A stretch of 22,101 nucleotides of DNA from Thioglobus_B sp964403565 (GCA_964403565.1 CAYOFV010000020.1:1-22101); one strand, 5' to 3'; numbered from the stretch's first letter, positions 8,581 through 16,036 are shown. The notes: generated by a model from the sequence alone, not told the origin. Translations and numbers: made by a program.

Positions 8581-9444
8581 ATGGCTAGCGGCAAGGAAAT
8601 TAGAACTCAGATCTCGAGTATTAAGAATACTCAGAAGATCACATCGGCTATGGAAATGGTCGCTGCATCTAAGATGAAAAAGGCTGAAGACAGAATGAGA
8701 TCTTCTCGTCCATATGCTGAAAAAATTGCTAAAGTAATTGGTCATCTTGCCTATGCACACTCAGAGTTTGAGCATCCTTACATGAAAGAAACTGATGATG
8801 TTAAGCGTATTGGCTTAATTATTATTTCTAGTGATAGAGGGCTATGTGGTGGTTTAAATACTAATTTATTTAGATCAGTGCTAAGAGATATTGCAGAATA
8901 TCAAAAGCAAGGTATTGAAGTTGATCTTTGTACTATTGGTAAGAAAGCCACATCATTCTTTAAGAATACAGGATTAAACATAGTATCAGTTCTTACTGAT
9001 TTAGGTGATGCACCACATTTTGACGATTTATTAGGCACAATTAAAGTAATGCTTGATAGTTTTGATGAGGGTAATATTCAAAAACTTTCAGTTGCGTATA
9101 ACGTATTTGAAAATACTATGACTCAGGCTCCAACAACAACACAGCTTGTACCTATGGTTGCAGGTGAGGTTGAAGGTATGGATCATCATTGGGATTATAT
9201 TTATGAGCCAGATGCAGAAGAAGCTCTAAGTGCACTTTTGGTTCGTTATATTGAAGCCTTGGTTTATCAAGGCTTGGTTGAAAATATTGCATGTGAACAA
9301 TCTGCTCGTATGATTGCTATGAATAGTGCGACGGATAATGCAGGCGATATGGTTAAAGATTTAGAATTAGTTTATAACAAGGCAAGACAAGCGGCAATTA
9401 CACAAGAAATTTCTGAAATTGTTAGTGGTGCTGCCGCTGTATAG
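8581..9444 (+). CDS. atpG: ATP synthase F1 subunit gamma
   Basis: A 287-aa central shaft subunit that couples c-ring rotation to the beta sites. The N-terminal helix IRTQISSIKNTQKITSAMEMVAASKM and the C-terminal helix with SATDNAGDMV and the ITQEISEIVSGAAA end are the two coiled-coil arms and both are intact. LIIISSDRGLCGGLN begins the Rossmann-like middle part. Length equals that of E. coli. There is no strong Shine-Dalgarno sequence, so coupling to atpA across the 6-base gap is likely. Confidence 0.97.
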   Translation: MASGKEIRTQISSIKNTQKITSAMEMVAASKMKKAEDRMRSSRPYAEKIAKVIGHLAYAHSEFEHPYMKETDDVKRIGLIIISSDRGLCGGLNTNLFRSVLRDIAEYQKQGIEVDLCTIGKKATSFFKNTGLNIVSVLTDLGDAPHFDDLLGTIKVMLDSFDEGNIQKLSVAYNVFENTMTQAPTTTQLVPMVAGEVEGMDHHWDYIYEPDAEEALSALLVRYIEALVYQGLVENIACEQSARMIAMNSATDNAGDMVKDLELVYNKARQAAITQEISEIVSGAAAV

Positions 9445-9466
9445 GATTTATAAAAAGGAAAGGCAA

Positions 9467-10846
9467 ATGAGTACAGGTAAAATTACACAAATTATTGGCG
9501 CGGTTATCGATGTCGAGTTTCCATCTGATGCGATTCCAAAGGTATATGATGCGTTAAATGTAACTGCTACAAACTTAACATTAGAAGTTCAGCAACAGCT
9601 GGGTGATAATGTTGTTCGTGCAATTGCTATGGGTTCATCTGAAGGTTTGAAGCGTGGCCTTGATGTAACAAACACAGGTAAAGCTATTCAGGTTCCAGTT
9701 GGTACTAAGACTCTAGGTCGTATTATGAATGTACTAGGTGAGCCAATTGATAATGCTGGTGATATTGGCCAAGAGGCTGACTGGGAAATTCACCGTCCAG
9801 CTCCTGCTTATGATGAGCTTTCTCCTGCAGCAGAATTATTAGAAACAGGTATTAAAGTAATTGACTTAGTTTGTCCATTCGCTAAGGGTGGTAAAGTTGG
9901 TTTATTTGGTGGTGCCGGTGTTGGTAAGACAGTAAACATGATGGAGCTTATCCGTAATATTGCGATTGAGCACTCAGGTTACTCAGTATTTGCCGGTGTT
10001 GGTGAGCGTACTCGTGAGGGTAATGATTTCTACCATGAAATGAAAGAATCAAACGTACTAGACAAAGTGTCACTTGTATATGGTCAGATGAATGAGCCAC
10101 CGGGAAATAGACTGCGTGTTGCACTTACTGGTCTTACAATGGCTGAATATTTCCGTGATGAAGGTCGTGACGTACTACTATTTATTGATAATATTTACCG
10201 CTATACTCTTGCGGGTACTGAAGTATCAGCGCTACTTGGCCGTATGCCATCAGCGGTAGGTTATCAGCCAACTCTAGCATCAGAAATGGGTGCACTACAA
10301 GAGCGTATTACTTCTACTAAAACTGGTTCAATTACATCAATTCAAGCAGTATATGTACCTGCGGATGACTTAACTGACCCATCTCCTGCAACAACATTTG
10401 CGCACTTAGATGCAACAGTTGTGCTTTCTCGTCAAGTTGCAGAGCTTGGTATTTACCCTGCGGTAGATCCACTTGATTCAACTTCACGTCAGTTAGATCC
10501 ACATATCGTTGGTGAAGAGCATTACAACACAGCTCGTAATGTGCAAGGTGTATTGCAGCGTTATAAAGAATTAAAAGATATTATTGCAATTCTAGGTATG
10601 GATGAATTATCTGAAGAAGATAAGAGCACTGTATCAAGAGCACGTAAGATTCAACGTTTCTTATCGCAGCCATTCTTCGTTGCAGAAGTATTTACTGGTG
10701 CTCCTGGTAAGTATGTTTCACTTAAAGATACCATTACTGGATTTAAAGCAATTCTAGAAGGTGAAATGGATGACGTTCCAGAGCAAGCATTCTATATGAC
10801 TGGATCTATTGATGAAGTGCGCGAAAGAGCTAAGGAGAGCGCATAA
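9467..10846 (+). CDS. atpD: ATP synthase F1 subunit beta
   Basis: A 459-aa catalytic subunit. Walker A GGAGVGKT is at 148-155, the catalytic glutamate is Glu180 in GERTREGNDF, and Walker B with the following loop is LLFIDNIYRYTLAG (237-250). DPLDSTSRQLDP and the DELSEEDK loop are intact. The frame stays open back to 9419, inside atpG, but the family N terminus is STGKITQIIG, and AAAGGAAAG directly precedes the ATG at 9467, so that start is chosen. The stop codon directly abuts the atpC start. Confidence 0.98.
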   Translation: MSTGKITQIIGAVIDVEFPSDAIPKVYDALNVTATNLTLEVQQQLGDNVVRAIAMGSSEGLKRGLDVTNTGKAIQVPVGTKTLGRIMNVLGEPIDNAGDIGQEADWEIHRPAPAYDELSPAAELLETGIKVIDLVCPFAKGGKVGLFGGAGVGKTVNMMELIRNIAIEHSGYSVFAGVGERTREGNDFYHEMKESNVLDKVSLVYGQMNEPPGNRLRVALTGLTMAEYFRDEGRDVLLFIDNIYRYTLAGTEVSALLGRMPSAVGYQPTLASEMGALQERITSTKTGSITSIQAVYVPADDLTDPSPATTFAHLDATVVLSRQVAELGIYPAVDPLDSTSRQLDPHIVGEEHYNTARNVQGVLQRYKELKDIIAILGMDELSEEDKSTVSRARKIQRFLSQPFFVAEVFTGAPGKYVSLKDTITGFKAILEGEMDDVPEQAFYMTGSIDEVRERAKESA

Positions 10847-11260
10847 ATGTCAACAATTCACGTTGATGTTGTAAGTGCTGTTGAGTCACTATATTCTGGT
10901 GAAGCAAGCCATGTGTCTGCTCCTGGATTAAGTGGCGAACTTGGTATATATCCAGGACACTTAGCACTTTTATCTACACTTAAGCCTGGTGAGGTTAGGG
11001 TAGAAACTGAAAACGGTGAAGAGTCTATTTATGTTTCTGGCGGTATTGTAGAAGTACAACCAGATGTAGTAACAATATTCTCTGATACAGCTATTCGTGC
11101 ACACGATCTTGATGAGGCTAAAGCTCTAGAGTGCAAACAACGTGCTGAAGATGCTATGGCTAATGCAGAAGCAGATCAAGACGTATCTGCAACTCAGGTA
11201 GCTCTTGCTGATGCAATGGCACAATTGCAGTTAATTTCAAAAATGCGAAATAATAAATAA
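10847..11260 (+). CDS. atpC: ATP synthase F1 subunit epsilon
   Basis: A 137-aa subunit linking gamma to the c-ring and limiting ATP hydrolysis. The N-terminal beta sandwich has SAPGLSGELGIYPGHLALLSTLKPGEVRV in shortened family form (SAPG.SGELGIYPGH is diagnostic), followed by the IYVSGGIVEVQPDVVTIFSDTA strands. The C-terminal two-helix part (about 88-137) is present and complete. The ATG follows the atpD TAA with no gap, so translation is coupled; a GGAGAG just inside the end of atpD is the ribosome site. This is the last gene of the operon. Confidence 0.96.
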   Translation: MSTIHVDVVSAVESLYSGEASHVSAPGLSGELGIYPGHLALLSTLKPGEVRVETENGEESIYVSGGIVEVQPDVVTIFSDTAIRAHDLDEAKALECKQRAEDAMANAEADQDVSATQVALADAMAQLQLISKMRNNK

Positions 11261-11308
11261 CTCTAAACCTATACTCTAACTGAGTTAAAGTCTACAATTT
11301 TATTATTT

Positions 11309-11566
11309 TTAATTAAAACGCCTTCTGCTTGAAGGCGTTTTGCTTTTATATATATCTTGAGCAAAACCTCCAAGCTCTCCACTAGATTTAACTACCCGAT
11401 GGCACGGAACATTTGGAGCATATGGGTTTTTATTCACAGCAGAGCCAACTACGCGATAAGCTTTGGTACGGCCAATAAGTTTTGCTAGATCACCATAACT
11501 TATAACTCTACCTTTAGAAACTTGTTGTTGAAGTGTGTTGTAGCAAAGGTTTTGAAATTCAGTCAT
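11309..11566 (-). CDS. Alkyltransferase (MGMT/Ogt)-domain protein, frameshifted near its 3' end
   Basis: The open frame codes for 85 aa of the DNA-binding and active-site domain of O6-alkylguanine DNA alkyltransferases. The helix SYGDLAKLIG (23-32), the arginine-finger region AYRVVGSAV (36-44), the active-site PCHRV (54-58, acceptor Cys55) and SSGELGGFAQ (61-70) are all visible. After DIYK the frame ends in an un-family-like Ser/Arg-rich tail. Another frame continues with KAKRLQAEGVLIKNNKIVDF, the expected C terminus, to a stop at 11269. A lost AT in the TATATATA run (or an extra A) explains this. The repaired protein is 98-99 aa, without the N-terminal domain of Ogt or Ada. The start overlaps the kdsC stop by 8 bases. 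Because Cys is kept, methyl transfer is possible, unlike in alkyltransferase-like (ATL) proteins. Confidence 0.85.
   Translation of the reverse strand: MTEFQNLCYNTLQQQVSKGRVISYGDLAKLIGRTKAYRVVGSAVNKNPYAPNVPCHRVVKSSGELGGFAQDIYKSKTPSSRRRFN
11315..11346 (+). terminator. Terminator of the atp operon, inside the end of the convergent gene
   Basis: A perfect 11-base inverted repeat, AAAACGCCTTC (11315-11325) and GAAGGCGTTTT (11331-11341), with loop TGCTT, is followed by GCTTTT. It lies 54 bases after the atpC stop. The A-rich left arm would also give a U tail on the minus strand. It falls within the coding sequence of the alkyltransferase-domain gene. Confidence 0.8.
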
Positions 11567-12095
11567 TTAAATAAATATTCATAGCTTGATCAAACTTATC
11601 TTGAGATTTTAAGATAAAGTCGCAAGCCTCCCTTACAGCTCCATAACCACCGTTTTTGTCTGTTACAACGCAAGAGTTTTCTTTAACTAATTCATGGGCA
11701 TTATTTGGCGCAATAGGCAGACCAACTTTACGCATAACAGGTAGATCAATTACATCATCGCCCATATATGCAACCTCATCAGCACTTAAATTAAGCTTAT
11801 TTAGCAAATCTTCAAAGGCCTCAACCTTGTTGCTTTGTCCTTGATAATAGTGCTCAATTCCAAGATTATTCATTCTGTGTTTTACATTGCTTGATTCTCT
11901 TGCAGTAATGATTGCAGGCTCTACACCAAAGTTTTTCAGCATTTTAATACCATGACCATCGAGTGAGTTAAAGCGTTTAAACTCCATACCTTCATCAGAG
12001 AAATACAATCCACCATCGGTTAGTACGCCATCAACATCAAAAATAATTAGCTTTACTTTTTTTGCGCGAATATATGATTTATTCAGTAGTTTCAT
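11559..12095 (-). CDS. kdsC: KdsC, 3-deoxy-D-manno-octulosonate 8-phosphate phosphatase
   Basis: A 178-aa cytoplasmic HAD-type phosphatase that makes free Kdo for the LPS inner core. The nucleophile motif is FDVDGVLTDG (Asp20, Asp22), the second motif Thr64 in IITAR, YQGQSNK contributes Lys90, and the Mg-binding GDD is at 112-114 in AYMGDDVIDLPVM. The end GYGAVREACDFIL is typical of KdsC and helps separate it from other small HAD enzymes. The frame is open back to 12155, inside ampD, but GATTGGAG lies just ahead of the ATG at 12095 and the shorter form fits the family. It overlaps ampD by 17 bases. Presence of kdsC implies an LPS with Kdo. Confidence 0.93.
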   Translation of the reverse strand: MKLLNKSYIRAKKVKLIIFDVDGVLTDGGLYFSDEGMEFKRFNSLDGHGIKMLKNFGVEPAIITARESSNVKHRMNNLGIEHYYQGQSNKVEAFEDLLNKLNLSADEVAYMGDDVIDLPVMRKVGLPIAPNNAHELVKENSCVVTDKNGGYGAVREACDFILKSQDKFDQAMNIYLND

Positions 12096-12606
12096 TAATT
12101 TTGCTCCAATCAAATGCACTTCCTGGATCGGTCTTACGACCAGGGGCAATATCACTATGTCCAGTAATATTTGTTATAGGGTAGTGTGATTTTAACATTC
12201 TAATAGTTGAATTAAGAGCTTGATATTGTGCGTCTTCATACTCAATTGTATCAACACCTTCAAGTTCAATGCCAATAGAAAAATCATTGCAATTATCTCT
12301 ACCGTTAAAGTTTGATTTGCCAGCATGCCATGCGCGCCTATTAAATGGAACAAACTGCACAATCTCTCCGGTGCGTTTTATTAATAAGTGTGATGATACT
12401 TTAAGGTCTTTTATAGAGTCAAAATATGGATGCTTGCCAGTATTAAGCTTATTGGTAAAAAAATCTTCAATTTGACTGCCGCCAAACACGCCTGGAGGTA
12501 ATGAAATATTGTGAATTACAATTAGCGATATTTCGTCATTCGGCCTTAAGTTATTATTAACAGATGGGACATATTTAGCAGAGCTTAATAAATGGTTTTT
12601 TATCAT
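12079..12606 (-). CDS. ampD: AmpD, 1,6-anhydro-N-acetylmuramyl-L-alanine amidase
   Basis: A 175-aa cytoplasmic zinc amidase that cuts the stem peptide from anhydro-muropeptides during cell-wall recycling. IVIHNISLPPGVFGG supplies zinc ligand His32; His150 and Asp160 in GHSDIAPGRKTDPG are the other two ligands, with Lys158 between them. Glu114 in IGIELEG is the general base position. There is no signal peptide, in line with AmpD rather than periplasmic AmiD. It starts 4 bases after the dioxygenase gene and overlaps kdsC. No ampR-type regulator or beta-lactamase is nearby, so a recycling role alone is the simplest reading. Confidence 0.94.
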   Translation of the reverse strand: MIKNHLLSSAKYVPSVNNNLRPNDEISLIVIHNISLPPGVFGGSQIEDFFTNKLNTGKHPYFDSIKDLKVSSHLLIKRTGEIVQFVPFNRRAWHAGKSNFNGRDNCNDFSIGIELEGVDTIEYEDAQYQALNSTIRMLKSHYPITNITGHSDIAPGRKTDPGSAFDWSKINETTE

Positions 12607-12610
12607 GTGT

Positions 12611-13468
12611 TTATATTCTACTAAAAAACCTACCCCTAAGCATTAATCTTGGCTTATTTGGATCATCTGTAAACCCGCTTCTATTATGCAGCACATTATT
12701 ACATAACATTCCTTGAGCTTCTTGCATTGTATGATTGAAATGATAGATTGAATTACTTGCAAGAAAATTATCTAAAATTTCTACAGCCTGTCTAACTTCT
12801 GTTGAATTGGCAAATTCAATATTCTTTTTGCGCTGTGTGTAGCGAATATATAGCTCATTGGTCATATCGTCAATAAAAAATATAGGACCAATAGATATTT
12901 CTCGTCTTACAAGTCCGTCTATCTTGTGTTCAGGTATGGTCATAGCTTTATTGTTTGTTAAGGCTTTAACCATATCTGGGTTATCTTCATATAAATGAAT
13001 GTAGATCATATGCGGATCAATCCATGAGTTGCTCCCGCCTGCTTTAGCAGGGCTTGCACAAAATAGAGAGAATGCACGAATGCGCTTTTTATAGGAGTTG
13101 TAGTATCCATCACTATGCCAGCCAATAGCTTTATTGGTATAAGGGATAAATTCGCCTTGTTGTTTATTTTTTGTATTAGCAATACTAGCAAGCCCTTTAT
13201 CACCAACATATAGATGTTCGTCAAATTCATCTAAATCAAATTGATGATTTATACTATTGATTGTATCTTGGTAATCGTCTTGCTTAGGTATGGTAAAAAG
13301 TGCGAAATTATTGTTATCACACAAAGATTTTATTTTGGACTTTTCGCTTGAGCTAAGATTTTCAGGATTGGATATTTCAACTATACAATCCTGAATACTA
13401 GAACTTGCGTTTTCTAATTTGTTGTCGCGCCAATATTTGTAATCGTCAATATTGTCTAATATTGACAT
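12611..13468 (-). CDS. TauD/TfdA-like Fe(II)/2-oxoglutarate dioxygenase, substrate unknown
   Basis: A 285-aa protein with the facial triad of the family: His118 and Asp120 in GWHSDGYYN and the distal His261 in CNNVLHNRSGF. Arg274 (PRLMLRGRF), 13 residues after the distal His, is placed to bind 2-oxoglutarate. Other strongly patterned segments are DPHMIYIHLY (151-160) and YIRYTQRKKNIEF (207-219). It belongs to a TauD/TfdA-type subgroup that I recall from other Proteobacteria, but I know of no proven substrate, and taurine or 2,4-D should not be assumed. Its ATG shares a base with the yidC stop (TAATG), so it is translationally coupled to the membrane insertase. mnmE, the usual gene after yidC, is not here. 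Confidence 0.82.
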   Translation of the reverse strand: MSILDNIDDYKYWRDNKLENASSSIQDCIVEISNPENLSSSEKSKIKSLCDNNNFALFTIPKQDDYQDTINSINHQFDLDEFDEHLYVGDKGLASIANTKNKQQGEFIPYTNKAIGWHSDGYYNSYKKRIRAFSLFCASPAKAGGSNSWIDPHMIYIHLYEDNPDMVKALTNNKAMTIPEHKIDGLVRREISIGPIFFIDDMTNELYIRYTQRKKNIEFANSTEVRQAVEILDNFLASNSIYHFNHTMQEAQGMLCNNVLHNRSGFTDDPNKPRLMLRGRFFSRI

Positions 13469-15090
13469 TAGCCATTAATGCGTTTATTAATAACCCACTG
13501 TTGAGCAATTGATAATATATTATTTACCACCCAGTAAAGCACTAGTCCTGATGGGAACCATAGGAAGAATATAGTAAAGATAAAAGGCAATGCCATCATT
13601 ATCTTAGCTTGCATTGGGTCTGGAGGTGTTGGGTTAAGCTTTTGTTGAACAATCATTGATAGTCCCATAATGATTGGCAGAATAAAGTATGGATCTTCTG
13701 CAGATAAATCAGCTAAATACCAAAATGGCGTTTGTCTAAGTTCAACCATTTCAAGCAGTACCCAATACAGAGAAATAAATACTGGAATTTGTACAATAAT
13801 TGGCAAACAGCCAGATGCTGGGTTAATCTTTTCTTTTTTGTATAGCTCCATGGTTTTTTGACCAAGCTTTTGCTTGTCATCACCATAAGATTCTTTAATT
13901 TGCTCCAGTCTTGGTGCAAGCTTACGCATGCCAGCCATTGAGCGATAAGATTTTTCACTTAGTTTGTAAAATGCTAGTTTAATAAGAATGGTTAAAATAA
14001 TAATTGAGTAACCCCAGCTAGAAATAAAAGAATTAATCCAATGCAGTAGTTCGCTTAACGGTTTTGCAATAATAAACAACACACCATAATCAACCGTCTT
14101 ATCAAGACCAGGAGCGACATTGTCAATTTGTACTTGCTCCTTAGGGCCAATATATAGTTTATTACCAGTTAGTGTAGTAGTCGCCCCAGGAGCTACTGTT
14201 GTAGATGGGTTAACTGTTGTTAATAGGTATTTGTCACCTCGCACTTTTGAAGAGTATGAGTGAGTGTCGTTGGCATTAGGAATCCATGCTGCTAAGAAAT
14301 AATGCTGTACCATTGCCATCCAGCCGCCTTTAGATTTACTATCAGGCGTTGAAGAAAACTCATCAAAATCAATTTTTTCATATACCTCTTGATCATCAAA
14401 TTTTGCACCACCAGTAAAGGTTGGCATCATCATGTTAGACTGATCGATTTCGTTACGAGCAAGTTGAGTATAACTAGTAAGATCAATAGGGTTGTTAGTA
14501 TTGTTGGTTATTTGATAGTCTACTTCTACAGTGTAGCTACCTTTAGCAAAATGGAAGTTTTTGATAACTTCTACACCGTTAGAGTTGTAGGTTAGAGGTA
14601 CTGTTAGAGTGTCACCCGATAGTGTGTAGTTGTTATTGGCAGATGCATACATTGAGTGATGTGTAGGCATAACATTCTGCGGCAAAAGGCCACTTTGAGC
14701 TTGGAATACCTTGCCTGTTTCATTGCTTAAAAGTCTAAATTTTTCTTGTTCGCCAAGAGTTACTGGGTAGTTGTTTAGATAGGCGTTTTGTAGTGTTCCG
14801 CCTTTATGACTAATTTCAACATTTAATGTATCTGTACTAACTGTTGTATATGGGTGCGAAGAGGCTTTAACCTCGACAGGAAGGTCGCTAGTGTTGTTAG
14901 TAACCATAGATGGAACATCAATATCTACATTTGCAGATCCGTTATTGGGGTTGCTTTGCGTAATATTTGCAGTACTAGACATTTGTGGTAAAGGATTACC
15001 GTTTTCATCATGAGTTACTTGCCATCTATCCCATAATAAAAAGACAGATAAAAATATTGCAATAATTAGAAAGAATTTTTGATTGTCCAT
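13468..15090 (-). CDS. yidC: Membrane protein insertase YidC
   Basis: A 540-aa inner-membrane protein that inserts and folds membrane proteins, alone or with SecYEG; known clients include ATP synthase subunits a and c. The first membrane helix is FFLIIAIFLSVFLLW (6-20), then a Ser/Asn-rich linker, the large periplasmic domain (about 75-330), and the conserved five-helix core from SSWGYSIIILTILIKL (357 on). Lys371 stands where E. coli has the hydrophilic-groove Arg. NPASGCLPIIVQIPVF (423-438) and FFLWFPSGLVLYWVVNN (508-524) are family signatures. Length is close to E. coli (548 aa). The C-terminal tail is short. It follows yidD after 21 bases. Confidence 0.97.
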   Translation of the reverse strand: MDNQKFFLIIAIFLSVFLLWDRWQVTHDENGNPLPQMSSTANITQSNPNNGSANVDIDVPSMVTNNTSDLPVEVKASSHPYTTVSTDTLNVEISHKGGTLQNAYLNNYPVTLGEQEKFRLLSNETGKVFQAQSGLLPQNVMPTHHSMYASANNNYTLSGDTLTVPLTYNSNGVEVIKNFHFAKGSYTVEVDYQITNNTNNPIDLTSYTQLARNEIDQSNMMMPTFTGGAKFDDQEVYEKIDFDEFSSTPDSKSKGGWMAMVQHYFLAAWIPNANDTHSYSSKVRGDKYLLTTVNPSTTVAPGATTTLTGNKLYIGPKEQVQIDNVAPGLDKTVDYGVLFIIAKPLSELLHWINSFISSWGYSIIILTILIKLAFYKLSEKSYRSMAGMRKLAPRLEQIKESYGDDKQKLGQKTMELYKKEKINPASGCLPIIVQIPVFISLYWVLLEMVELRQTPFWYLADLSAEDPYFILPIIMGLSMIVQQKLNPTPPDPMQAKIMMALPFIFTIFFLWFPSGLVLYWVVNNILSIAQQWVINKRING

Positions 15091-15111
15091 AATGTTTTTT
15101 AACTTAAATTG

Positions 15112-15327
15112 TTATTTTTTTGGCACTGGGTCAAATCCACCATCATGCCATGGGTGACATTTGCCAATACGACGAGTTGCTAATTTTAAACCTTTAAAGA
15201 AGCCGTGTGTCTTAATAGCCTCATATGAATATTCAGAACACGTAGGTGTAAATCTACAATTAGACCCCAATAAAGGAGAAATAAACAATTGATAGAATTT
15301 AATTGGTATTAATAATAGGTAACGCAT
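15112..15327 (-). CDS. yidD: Membrane protein insertion efficiency factor YidD
   Basis: A 71-aa protein with all marks of the small YidD family: an amphipathic N-terminal helix (LLLIPIKFYQLFISPLLG), then CRFTPTCSEYSYEAI (24-38) and the end KCHPWHDGGFDPVP (56-69). The three cysteines are kept. It aids YidC-dependent insertion. The start codon overlaps the rnpA stop (TAATG), as is common in this cluster. Confidence 0.96.
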   Translation of the reverse strand: MRYLLLIPIKFYQLFISPLLGSNCRFTPTCSEYSYEAIKTHGFFKGLKLATRRIGKCHPWHDGGFDPVPKK

Positions 15328-15662
15328 TAGACTTTAGTTGCCTTATCAAGTGTTTTTTCTAAATCTTGAAAAAGATCATTGTTGCTGGCATCACCACCTC
15401 GAGCCATAACTACAAACTCCCAGTGAGAAAGTTTGTCTTTATTATGTCTAAAAGTCTCACGGGCAATGCGCTTAAATTTGTTTCTATCAACAGCTAAGCG
15501 GTGGGCTTTTTTTGCAATTGCAAGTCCAAGTCTAGAGCTGCTATTTGTATTTCTAGCAACAACTTGCCAATACTTGCCTCTAGTTATTTTGCCATTTTTA
15601 AAAACAGCAGAATACTCACTTGGTTTTATGATTTTTGAAGCTTTTTCCAGCTTAAAAGACAC
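15327..15662 (-). CDS. rnpA: Ribonuclease P protein component
   Basis: A 111-aa basic protein that binds the RNase P RNA and helps tRNA 5' processing. The central RNA-binding signature RNKFKRIARETFR is near residues 60-72, preceded by SRLGLAIAKKAHRLAVDR. The start is GTG, 3 bases after the rpmH stop; no better ATG lies near the conserved N terminus. The rpmH-rnpA-yidD-yidC order is nearly universal in bacteria. Confidence 0.95.
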   Translation of the reverse strand: MSFKLEKASKIIKPSEYSAVFKNGKITRGKYWQVVARNTNSSSRLGLAIAKKAHRLAVDRNKFKRIARETFRHNKDKLSHWEFVVMARGGDASNNDLFQDLEKTLDKATKV

Positions 15663-15665
15663 CTA

Positions 15666-15806
15666 TTATGCAGCTAAACGCTTACGACCCTTTTTTCTAC
15701 GAGCGCTAAGTACTGCACGACCAGCTTTTGTGCTCATTCTTGATCTGAAGCCATGCTTACGCTTACGCTTAATAACACTTGGTTGAAAAGTTCTCTTTTG
15801 TTTCAT
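15666..15806 (-). CDS. rpmH: Ribosomal protein bL34
   Basis: A 46-aa, very basic large-subunit protein. Reading the minus strand from the ATG at 15806 gives MKQKRTFQPSVIKRKRKHGF, then RSRMSTKAGRAVLSARRKKG and RKRLAA. The family is usually 44 aa starting MKRTFQPS; here two residues (Gln, Lys) are inserted after MK. It heads the minus-strand operon. Confidence 0.97.
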   Translation of the reverse strand: MKQKRTFQPSVIKRKRKHGFRSRMSTKAGRAVLSARRKKGRKRLAA

Positions 15807-15835
15807 AACAAATTACCGGGAATAAAAACTTGTAA

Positions 15836-15844
15836 ATTTTACCA
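15836..15844 (-). promoter_or_regulatory. Candidate extended -10 promoter of the rpmH operon
   Basis: On the minus strand TGGTAAAAT (15844-15836) is an extended -10 element (TGN plus a 5-of-6 match to TATAAT), 30 bases before the rpmH ATG. No good -35 box lies at the right distance. The implied leader is about 23 bases. Confidence 0.35.
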
Positions 15845-15868
15845 CAAATGTTGCGTATTATTTGCATT

Positions 15869-15936
15869 ATGAACTTAGTTTATTGGTTAATGCTCTTAAG
15901 AGTTCCGTATGTTGGAGTTAAAACATTTTATCAGGC
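15869..15936 (+). CDS. dprA: DprA, N-terminal fragment (cut by assembly gap)
   Basis: The ATG at 15869 opens a 22-codon frame, MNLVYWLMLLRVPYVGVKTF then Tyr-Gln, which has the shape of the DprA N terminus (WL.L.R.P.VG..T). It runs into the N block. An in-frame ATG at 15848 would add 7 residues; neither has a clear ribosome site. DprA loads RecA onto incoming single-stranded DNA during natural transformation. The matching C-terminal part follows the gap. Confidence 0.75.
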
Positions 15937-16036
15937 NNNNNNNNNNNNNNNNNNNNNNNNNNNNNNNNNNNNNNNNNNNNNNNNNNNNNNNNNNNNNNNN
16001 NNNNNNNNNNNNNNNNNNNNNNNNNNNNNNNNNNNN
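15937..16036. other. Assembly gap of 100 N inside dprA
   Basis: Exactly 100 N, a conventional size for a gap of unknown length. The flanking dprA frames do not match across 100 bases, and the DprA parts missing here (the linker region, the GSR motif and the SGLARGID region of the Rossmann fold) need about 130-175 codons, so the true gap is probably 400-530 bases. Confidence 0.95.

Noticed and set aside
9419..9466. Upstream extension of atpD
   Set aside because: It overlaps the end of atpG, has no family resemblance, and a good ribosome site precedes the ATG at 9467.
11340..11360. Programmed ribosomal frameshift in the alkyltransferase-domain gene
   Set aside because: No slippery heptamer or stop-plus-pseudoknot arrangement of a known type is present; indel in the TA repeat or A run is simpler.
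15433..15786. 117-aa plus-strand frame opposite rnpA and rpmH
   Set aside because: It is the shadow of two highly conserved, correctly ordered genes on the minus strand.
15830..15861. Plus-strand promoter for dprA (TTGTAA and TATTAT)
   Set aside because: The spacer is 20 bases, too long for sigma70, and the -10 box would force a leaderless message; not strong enough to list.
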